From contig JAASSQ010000062.1 of assembly GCA_021767845.1 (NCBI GenBank), forward strand, positions 1-13,024: a DNA stretch of 13,024 nt. Direction: 5' to 3'. Each line of letters begins with the position of its first letter. Position 1 is the first letter of the stretch. This DNA is from Roseovarius sp. GTDB lineage: Bacteria > Pseudomonadota > Alphaproteobacteria > Rhodobacterales > Rhodobacteraceae. The position numbers and the translations under genes were made by a program. Shown here piece by piece: positions 1 through 5,418 of this stretch. The notes beneath the pieces are model-generated. The model searched no databases and had not been told where the DNA came from. It saw only the letters and a program-made list of their open reading frames with translations.

Positions 1-1083
1 GAACAGGACGCGGGCAAGTCGATCCATGACATGGACCCGGCCATGTCCTTCGTCGATCTCAACCGCACCGGCGTCGCGCTGATGGAGATCGTCTCCCGCC
101 CCGACATCCGCGGCCCCGAAGAGGCCGCCGCCTATGTCACCAAGCTGCGCCAGATCCTGCGCTACCTGGGCACCTGCGACGGCAACATGCAGAACGGCAA
201 CCTGCGCGCCGATGTGAACGTCTCGGTCTGCCGCCCCGGCGATTACGAGAAATACATGGAAAGCCAGGATTTCTCGCATCTCGGGACCCGCTGCGAGATC
301 AAGAACATGAACTCCATGCGCTTCATCCAGGCCGCCATCGACTACGAGGCGCGCCGCCAGATCCAGATCCTGGAATCGGGTGGCGAGGTGGTGCAGGAAA
401 CCCGCCTCTACGACCCCGACAAGGGCGAAACCCGCTCCATGCGCTCCAAGGAAGAGGCGCATGATTACCGCTATTTCCCAGATCCCGACCTTCTGCCGCT
501 GGAGATCGAACAGGGCTGGGTCGATGACATCGCCGCCTCGCTGCCGGAACTGCCCGACGAGAAGAAAGCCCGCTTCGTCACCGAATACGGCGTCACCGAA
601 TACGACGCCAGCGTGCTGACGGCGGATGTGGACCTTGCCGCCTATTTCGAGGAGTCGGTTGCCGGCGGCGACGGCAAGCGCACCGCGAACTGGATCATCA
701 ACGAGGTTCTGGGCCGCGCCAACAAGGCCGAGGTCGCCCCCCGCGACATCGCCGCCCCCGAGGTGAACGCCGCGATCCTGTCGATGGTCGCCAGGGACGA
801 GATCTCGACCAAGATCGCCAAGGACGTGCTGGAAAAGCATATCGAGTCCGGCCGCCCCCCCGAAGAGATCGTCGAGGCCGAGGGCCTCAAGCAAGTCACC
901 GACACCGGCGCGATCGAAGCGGCCGTGGACCAGATCATCGCCGACAACCCCGCGCAGGTCGAAAAGGCGCAGACCAATCCCAAGCTGGCGGGCTGGTTCG
1001 TGGGCCAGGTGATGAAGGCCACGGGCGGCAAGGCCAACCCCAAGGCCGTGAACGAGATCGTGCAGCAGAAACTGGGGCTCTGA
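1..1083 (+). CDS. gatB: Aspartyl/glutamyl-tRNA(Asn/Gln) amidotransferase subunit B, C-terminal part (5' end outside window)
   Basis: The frame is open from base 1, so the gene enters from the left; 360 residues plus a TGA stop are visible, against about 500 in the family. The visible part starts EQDAGKSIHDMDP and continues with the GatB landmarks NRTGVALMEIVSRPDIR, DGNMQNGNLRADVNVS and EIKNMNSMRFIQAAIDYE, which belong to the catalytic kinase-like core that activates the mischarged Glu or Asp on tRNA. The last ~150 residues, rich in Glu, Lys and Ala and ending with the GGKANPKAVNEIVQQKL tail, are the YqeY-like tRNA-binding tail domain. With GatA and GatC the enzyme amidates Glu-tRNA(Gln) or Asp-tRNA(Asn) in the cytoplasm. 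It is a housekeeping gene and marks chromosomal backbone. The M at base 31 is internal, not the start. Confidence 0.97.
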   Translation, partial: EQDAGKSIHDMDPAMSFVDLNRTGVALMEIVSRPDIRGPEEAAAYVTKLRQILRYLGTCDGNMQNGNLRADVNVSVCRPGDYEKYMESQDFSHLGTRCEIKNMNSMRFIQAAIDYEARRQIQILESGGEVVQETRLYDPDKGETRSMRSKEEAHDYRYFPDPDLLPLEIEQGWVDDIAASLPELPDEKKARFVTEYGVTEYDASVLTADVDLAAYFEESVAGGDGKRTANWIINEVLGRANKAEVAPRDIAAPEVNAAILSMVARDEISTKIAKDVLEKHIESGRPPEEIVEAEGLKQVTDTGAIEAAVDQIIADNPAQVEKAQTNPKLAGWFVGQVMKATGGKANPKAVNEIVQQKLGL

Positions 1084-1111
1084 CGCCCCGGCCACGGCCT
1101 CTGCCCCGCTC

Positions 1112-1594
1112 TCAGCCTTTTTGCCGCAGCCCGATCCGCGCACCCACGCCCTCGGGGCGGGGCAGCGCGGCATGGGCCTTTTGCATGGCCGCGACGCGGC
1201 CCAGTATGTCGTCGGGCATCGGCACGACCTTGGGGCCCGACAGGTCCACATGCAGGGTCATGCCCTCGCCCGTGGCGGCCAGCCAGCCATCCTCGTGATA
1301 AAGCTCCTGGAAGCTGTGGAACCGTTTTTCGTCATGCGCGATCAGCCAGAAGGACGACCGCACCCTGTCGCCCAGCTTCAGTTCCCGCAGGTAGCGCACG
1401 TGGAATTCGGCGGAAAAGGTGGTGTGATTGCAGCGCGCCACGTAATCGGGGCCGAACCCGAAGGTCTCGAACGCCTCGTCGGCGGCCCGGTCGAACAGCA
1501 CCGTGTAATAGCCCATGTTGAGATGGTTGTTGAAGTCGATCCAGCCTGTCTCGATCTCCAGAAAGGACGACATGAATGGGGCTGCATCGGGCAT
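1112..1594 (-). CDS. 4HBT-family hotdog acyl-CoA thioesterase
   Basis: A 160-residue single hotdog domain, normal for YbgC/4HBT thioesterases. The motif DFNNHLNMGYY (residues 20-30) gives the family pattern D-x3-H-x-N (D20, H24, N26), which leads into the long central helix (TVLFDRAADEAFETFG); the strands HVRYLRELKLGD, EKRFHSFQELYH and LAATGEGMTLHVD follow. Expected reaction: hydrolysis of a small acyl-CoA thioester in the cytoplasm. The family includes the betainyl-CoA thioesterase that can be fused to L-carnitine dehydrogenase, which would fit a quaternary-amine neighbourhood, but the sequence alone does not fix the substrate. The ATG at 1594 is chosen because GAGGTG sits 5 nt upstream; a GTG at 1618 would add eight residues. 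The gene is divergent from the GntR gene and converges on gatB with a 28-bp gap. Confidence 0.85.
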   Translation of the reverse strand: MPDAAPFMSSFLEIETGWIDFNNHLNMGYYTVLFDRAADEAFETFGFGPDYVARCNHTTFSAEFHVRYLRELKLGDRVRSSFWLIAHDEKRFHSFQELYHEDGWLAATGEGMTLHVDLSGPKVVPMPDDILGRVAAMQKAHAALPRPEGVGARIGLRQKG

Positions 1595-1599
1595 CTTCG

Positions 1600-1605
1600 C
1601 ACCTC
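1600..1605 (-). promoter_or_regulatory. Ribosome binding site deciding the thioesterase start
   Basis: GAGGTG on the minus strand, 5 nt before the ATG at 1594. It lies inside the open frame that continues upstream to a GTG at 1618, so it favours the shorter protein. Confidence 0.6.
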
Positions 1606-1739
1606 GGCTGGCTGACACACCCGCCGGTTTATGCCGTCAGTCCGGCCCGCTGCCAAGCCGTCTTGCACGAAAAACCACGGCCCGTCCCCCGCCGGGGCCG
1701 CTGCGTTCCGCTTCCCCCCTCGCGCGCCGCGCGCTAGGG

Positions 1740-1770
1740 TGTGGTCCGCGCGGCAGCGATCGCAACCACA
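1740..1770. promoter_or_regulatory. Inverted repeat upstream of the GntR gene, possible autoregulatory operator
   Basis: TGTGGT (1740-1745) and ACCACA (1765-1770) form an inverted repeat with a 19-nt spacer in the 190-bp divergent region between the thioesterase and GntR genes. TGGT/ACCA half-sites are typical of FadR-subfamily GntR operators, and TGGTCC here (1742-1747) recurs before tmm. The spacer is longer than in a single classical FadR site, so this is a suggestion only. No clear -35/-10 pair was found in the rest of this spacer. Confidence 0.3.
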
Positions 1771-1784
1771 ACCGGGATGGCCAC

Positions 1785-2510
1785 ATGACCAACAAGCTCG
1801 ACACCCAGGCGACCATCGTGGCCGGCCACCCCGTCGGCGCCACCGTGCAGATCGTGGTGGACACCCTGTTCGCGCGCATCAAGTCCGAGGAATATCCCAC
1901 CGACACGCGGCTGCCCTCGGAACGGACGCTGGCCTCGGAACTCGGCGTGGCGCGCAACACCGTGCGCGAGGCGCTGGACGTGCTGGAATCGCAGAACGTG
2001 ATCCGCCGCCGCCCCGGCTCGGGCAGTTTCGTCACCTACCGCTCCACCACCCCCACCGTTCGCGGCAGCGATTCGGTGGCCGATGAAACCAGCCCGCTGG
2101 ATCACCTCGTGGTGCGGGGCATCCTCGAACCGGAAATGGTCCGGCTGGCCGTGGTCAACATGACCCCCCGCCAGATCACCGAACTGTCGCAGACCCTGTC
2201 CGAGATCGAAGGGATCACCACCGATGTCGATGCCTTCATCGACCACGAGGAAAAGCTCTATACCCAGATCGCCCAAGGCACCGGCAACCCGCTGCTGGCA
2301 TCGTGCTACCGGCTGACCATCGAAACCTACCGCCAGAGCTTCCGCACCAAGCTGCGCCGCCGCAACCTCACGCCCAAGCGGATCCAGGATTACCAGAAAC
2401 GCTACAACACGCTGTTCAACGCCATCGCCTCGCGCGACGTGGCCTCGGCGGTGGAATTCATCAAGCTGCACCTCGTGGAGGAACAGAAACTGCTGCTGCA
2501 GGAATTCTGA
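1785..2510 (+). CDS. GntR-family transcriptional regulator, FadR/FCD subfamily
   Basis: A 241-residue protein. Residues ~20-85 are the winged helix: TLFARIKSEEYPTDTRLPSE, then the GntR signature LASELGVARNTVREALDVLE and the wing VIRRRPGSGSFV. Residues ~105-238 are an all-helical FCD ligand-binding domain (VVRGILEPEMVRLAV, then HEEKLYTQIAQGTGNPLL). Several positions that normally bind a metal in FCD domains appear replaced: Tyr159 stands in the usual FH position and KRYNTLFNAI lacks the usual His, while a late His (H229, KLHL) remains. The effector may therefore be bound without the canonical metal site. ATG 1785 is chosen because the domain begins directly after it; the frame is open further upstream, but that part lacks any family match. 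The gene converges on the binding-protein gene with a 12-bp gap. It is the best local candidate to control the tmm promoter and/or the thioesterase (inference). Confidence 0.9.
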   Translation: MTNKLDTQATIVAGHPVGATVQIVVDTLFARIKSEEYPTDTRLPSERTLASELGVARNTVREALDVLESQNVIRRRPGSGSFVTYRSTTPTVRGSDSVADETSPLDHLVVRGILEPEMVRLAVVNMTPRQITELSQTLSEIEGITTDVDAFIDHEEKLYTQIAQGTGNPLLASCYRLTIETYRQSFRTKLRRRNLTPKRIQDYQKRYNTLFNAIASRDVASAVEFIKLHLVEEQKLLLQEF

Positions 2511-2522
2511 CGCCGCGCGGGC

Positions 2523-3821
2523 CTACGGGCTGCGCGCCTGCAATTCGGCGCGTCCGCCCGCACCGCGCTCCAGCCGCTGGTCCCACATCTGGCCCAGGTC
2601 GGCCATCTCGCGGCGCAGCAGGCCGGAATGCGCGCTCAACCAGTCCGGCACCGATCCGAACTCGACGATCCGCGCCTTGCCCTCCTGCACCGTGACCACC
2701 GGCCAGTCGCCCACCAGCGCATTGTCGATGCCGAAGAGCTCCGCGCCCCACCACTCGGCCGGCCCGAAGGCGTGGGTGACATGGCCCAGCTGTTTCATCG
2801 CCGCCAGCACCGAGACGGGGCTGACCGTCCCCGCCTTTTCCACCGCCGCGTGCCAGATGTCGAGGATCGCCGCGAATTCCCAGCTGACCGCGCTCCAGCG
2901 TCCGGGGTAGCGGGCGTTGTATTCCTCGTAGAAGACGTTTGGCTGGTTGAAGAAAAACGCCTTTTCGCGCAGGGCCGGGTCATCGAAATCGGGAAACTGG
3001 AACAACGTCCCTTCCATGAACGCCGTGCTGGTCCGCGCGACAAGCCGCTCGTAATGATCCAGCGTGCAGGACACGATCTGCCCGTCATAGCCCTGCGCAT
3101 GGGCATATTCCGTCATTGCGTGCACCATCGGCGTGTAGCTGGTGCACCAGCACAGGATGTCGGGGTTTTCCTCCAGCATCGGCTGCACGATCGCCGCCGC
3201 ATCGGTCATTCCGGGATCGTATTGCACCTCCTTGGCCACGCCGATCCCGGCGACCTTGAACGCCGCGCGATAGGTGGCCAGCGACGGCAGGCCCAGCGCG
3301 TCGCGCTGGCTGCACATCGCGACGGTTTTCAGATCGGGCCGCGCCCGCGCCAGCCACTCCACCCCGGTCACGACGAAGACGGGGTGCACCTCGGATGGCG
3401 CGATCAGGTACGGGGTGTCGGGGCTCAGGTCGCTGGGCAGCAGGGTCGAGGTCAGGATTCGCCGCTCCATCAGGTAATCGGCCACCGGCGTGAAGGTATC
3501 GCCCCCCAGCATCATCAGCAGCTTCACGTCATGATCCTGCACCAGCCGCATCGCGCCCTCCAGCGCCGCATGCGTGCCATAGCCGCAATCCTGCGCGTGA
3601 ATGCGGATCGGATACCGCCGCCCCCCGATCAGCAGCCCGCCCGCGTCGTTCAGCCAGTTTTCCCAGATGCGGCAGCCATGCAGACCCGGCAGCCCCCAGG
3701 ATTCGACCGGCCCGCTGAGCGGCGCGAGAAAGCCGATATTGACCGTGCTGGCCATCCCGACCTGCAATCGCGGCAACGCGCCGCTGATCGCCAGACGATG
3801 TGCAAAGCTCGAAGACTCCAT
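2523..3821 (-). CDS. Branched-chain amino acid/amide-type ligand-binding protein (Peripla_BP_6 fold), no visible signal peptide
   Basis: A 432-residue type I periplasmic-binding-protein fold. The start of the domain, VNIGFLAPLSGPVESWG, and HGCRIWENWLNDAGGLLIGG are typical of LivJ, UrtA and AmiC-like proteins; IRIHAQDCGYGTHAALEGAMRLVQDHDVKLLMMLGG follows, and MTDAAAIVQPMLEENPDILCWC lies in the second lobe. These bind amino acids, amides, urea or small amines. The N terminus (MESSSFAHRLAISGALPRLQ) has no Lys/Arg-plus-hydrophobic signal sequence, no lipobox and no Tat motif, and no permease or ATPase gene adjoins it. It could be a cytoplasmic sensor in the manner of AmiC, or an orphan transporter component whose export signal was lost. 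The ATG at 3821 is chosen for GAGGAA just upstream; a GTG at 3833 and an internal ATG at 3755 are alternatives, and none adds a signal peptide. It is divergent from tmm, which suggests a role in methylamine sensing or uptake (inference). Confidence 0.85.
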   Translation of the reverse strand: MESSSFAHRLAISGALPRLQVGMASTVNIGFLAPLSGPVESWGLPGLHGCRIWENWLNDAGGLLIGGRRYPIRIHAQDCGYGTHAALEGAMRLVQDHDVKLLMMLGGDTFTPVADYLMERRILTSTLLPSDLSPDTPYLIAPSEVHPVFVVTGVEWLARARPDLKTVAMCSQRDALGLPSLATYRAAFKVAGIGVAKEVQYDPGMTDAAAIVQPMLEENPDILCWCTSYTPMVHAMTEYAHAQGYDGQIVSCTLDHYERLVARTSTAFMEGTLFQFPDFDDPALREKAFFFNQPNVFYEEYNARYPGRWSAVSWEFAAILDIWHAAVEKAGTVSPVSVLAAMKQLGHVTHAFGPAEWWGAELFGIDNALVGDWPVVTVQEGKARIVEFGSVPDWLSAHSGLLRREMADLGQMWDQRLERGAGGRAELQARSP

Positions 3822-3894
3822 CGTTTTCCTCACCGCGTACCGCCCAAGGGTCGCCCGACGATAGCATCAAAAACCCGCCCGAACAGGTTTGTTA

Positions 3895-3924
3895 TTGACA
3901 TATTGGTTCACGTTTTGGCTTACT
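3895..3924 (+). promoter_or_regulatory. Candidate promoter of tmm (TTGACA box and weak -10)
   Basis: A perfect TTGACA (3895-3900) is followed after 18 bp by CTTACT (3919-3924), a poor -10. The stretch is AT-rich against a GC-rich background and lies 60-90 bp before the tmm start, in the 164-bp divergent region. The left arm of an inverted repeat starts 2 bp after the -35 box, as expected for a repressed promoter. Confidence 0.5.
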
Positions 3925-3936
3925 GAAATGAACCAA
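3903..3936. promoter_or_regulatory. Inverted repeat TTGGTTCA/TGAACCAA over the tmm promoter
   Basis: Perfect 8-bp arms, TTGGTTCA (3903-3910) and TGAACCAA (3929-3936), with an 18-bp spacer. The arms bracket the space between the -35 and -10 candidates. TGGT/ACCA cores are characteristic of FadR-type GntR operators, and such a regulator is encoded at 1785-2510. A dimer on each arm or a looped pair is possible; binding itself is inference. Confidence 0.5.
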
Positions 3937-3938
3937 AA

Positions 3939-3967
3939 GGACCAAATCGGAAAACTGGTCCATACCA
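3939..3967. promoter_or_regulatory. Second operator-like cluster (GGACCA / TGGTCC / ACCA) before tmm
   Basis: GGACCA (3939-3944) and TGGTCC (3956-3961) form a perfect 6-bp inverted repeat with an 11-bp spacer. TGGT (3956-3959) also pairs with ACCA (3964-3967) across 4 bp, close to the compact TGGT-N-ACCA form of FadR-family sites. It sits between the candidate promoter and the start codon, where a bound repressor would block transcription. Confidence 0.45.
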
Positions 3968-3970
3968 ATC

Positions 3971-3976
3971 AGGGAG
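3971..3976 (+). promoter_or_regulatory. Ribosome binding site deciding the tmm start
   Basis: AGGGAG lies 9 nt before the ATG at 3986. An in-frame GTG at 3980 would be only 3 nt away, so the ATG is preferred; the protein then begins MARKRIGIIGAGPSG, as expected for this family. Confidence 0.6.
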
Positions 3977-3985
3977 ACTGTGCAC

Positions 3986-5350
3986 ATGGCAAGGAAACGC
4001 ATCGGGATCATCGGGGCCGGGCCATCGGGGCTGGCGCAGTTGCGCGCCTTCCAATCCGCCGCCGCCACGGGCGCGGACATCCCCGACATCGTCTGCTACG
4101 AGGCGCAATCCGACTGGGGGGGCCTGTGGAACTACACCTGGCGCACCGGCGTCGATGACAGCGGCTTTCCCTGCCACGGCTCGATGTATCGCTACCTGTG
4201 GTCGAACGGCCCCAAGGAGGGGCTGGAATTCGCCGATTACACCTTCGACGAACATTTCGGCAAGGAAATCGCCAGCTACCCGCCCCGCGAGGTGCTGTTC
4301 GACTATATCAAGGGCCGGGTCGAAAAGGCCGATGTGCGCGGCTGGATACGCTTCAACAATTACGTCCGCGATGTCAGCTTCGACGACGCCGCCGGCCTCT
4401 TTACCGTCACCGCCCGCGACACGGTGAAGGACACCGAAACCGTCGAGACCTTCGATCACGTGATCGTCGCCTCGGGGCATTTCTCCACGCCCAACGTGCC
4501 CTACTACCCGGGCTTCGAATCCTATAACGGCCGCATCCTGCATGCACATGACTTCCGCGACGCGCGCGAGTTCCAGGGCAAGGACATCCTCATCATGGGC
4601 TCGTCCTACTCGGCCGAGGATATCGGCTCGCAATGCTGGAAATACGGCTGCCGCTCGATCATCTCGTCGCATCGGTCCGGGCCGATGGGCTATGACTGGC
4701 CCGACAACTGGGACGAGGCCCCGGCCCTCGACCGGGTCGAAGGCAAGACCGCCCATTTCGTCGATGGCACCAGCCGCGAGGTGGACGCGATCATCCTGTG
4801 CACCGGCTACAAGCACCACTTCCCCTTCCTGCCCGACGACCTGCGCCTCAAGACGGACAACCGGCTGGCAGCCACCGATCTCTACAAGGGCGTGGTGTTC
4901 GTGCCCAACCCGAGGCTCTTCTACCTCGGGATGCAGGACCAGTGGTTCACCTTCAACATGTTCGACGCGCAGGCGTGGTGGGTGCGCGACTGCATCATGG
5001 GCAAGATCGCCCTGCCCGACGCCGCCACGATGGAGGCCGACTGGAAACAGCGCCAGGCCGACGAGGACGCGCTCGAGGATGACTACGCCTGCATCAAGTA
5101 CCAGGGCGACTATGTCGAGGAACTGATCGCCGAAACCGATTACCCCTCCTTCGACGTGGGCGCGGCCTGCCAGGCCTTCTACGAGTGGAAGAAGCACAAG
5201 AAGAAGGACATCATGGCCTTCCGCAACTACGGCTATGTCTCGCCCATGACGGGCAAGAAGGCGCCACCGCACCACACGCCCTGGGTCGATGCGCTGGATG
5301 ACAGCCTCGAATCCTACCTGCAGACCGAGAAACAGGCGCAATCCGCCTGA
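3986..5350 (+). CDS. tmm: Trimethylamine monooxygenase (flavin-containing monooxygenase)
   Basis: A 454-residue protein of the length usual for bacterial Tmm. It has the FAD-binding GAGPSG (residues 10-15), the FMO signature YNGRILHAHDF (180-190), the NADPH-binding MGSSYSAED (204-212) and the LCTGYKHHFPFL segment (271-282). Stretches such as MYRYLWSNGPKE, DYTFDEHFGKEIASYPPREV, GMQDQWFTFNMFDAQAW and the C-terminal HHTPWVDALDDSLESYL are, as far as I remember, nearly those of characterised Tmm proteins from Methylocella and marine roseobacters, which separates it from generic FMOs and Baeyer-Villiger enzymes. It oxidises trimethylamine to trimethylamine N-oxide with NADPH and O2 in the cytoplasm; related enzymes also oxidise dimethylsulfide and other methylated amines. 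It is followed after 68 bp by tdm, whose product uses the N-oxide. The divergent promoter carries GntR-type inverted repeats. Confidence 0.93.
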   Translation: MARKRIGIIGAGPSGLAQLRAFQSAAATGADIPDIVCYEAQSDWGGLWNYTWRTGVDDSGFPCHGSMYRYLWSNGPKEGLEFADYTFDEHFGKEIASYPPREVLFDYIKGRVEKADVRGWIRFNNYVRDVSFDDAAGLFTVTARDTVKDTETVETFDHVIVASGHFSTPNVPYYPGFESYNGRILHAHDFRDAREFQGKDILIMGSSYSAEDIGSQCWKYGCRSIISSHRSGPMGYDWPDNWDEAPALDRVEGKTAHFVDGTSREVDAIILCTGYKHHFPFLPDDLRLKTDNRLAATDLYKGVVFVPNPRLFYLGMQDQWFTFNMFDAQAWWVRDCIMGKIALPDAATMEADWKQRQADEDALEDDYACIKYQGDYVEELIAETDYPSFDVGAACQAFYEWKKHKKKDIMAFRNYGYVSPMTGKKAPPHHTPWVDALDDSLESYLQTEKQAQSA

Positions 5351-5353
5351 CCT

Positions 5354-5393
5354 GCCGCCCCGGCCCCGCATCCCCTCAACGGGCCGGGGCGGC
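5354..5393. terminator. Strong GC hairpin between tmm and tdm
   Basis: A perfect 13-bp stem, GCCGCCCCGGCCC (5354-5366) and GGGCCGGGGCGGC (5381-5393), with a 14-nt loop starting 3 bp after the tmm stop. No T-run follows, so it is not a classical intrinsic terminator. It may be a partial terminator, an mRNA stabiliser that sets the tmm:tdm ratio, or a processing site. Confidence 0.6.
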
Positions 5394-5418
5394 CCCATTC
5401 CAACCGCGCGAACAGATC

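Noticed and set aside
1515..1784. Upstream extension of the GntR frame by 90 codons
   Set aside because: The extension overlaps the thioesterase gene on the other strand, is Pro/Arg/Ser-rich and matches no part of the GntR family, which starts normally at 1785.
3920..5398. A 492-codon open frame antisense to tmm
   Set aside because: Same compositional effect; no recognisable motif and it fully overlaps a strongly supported gene.
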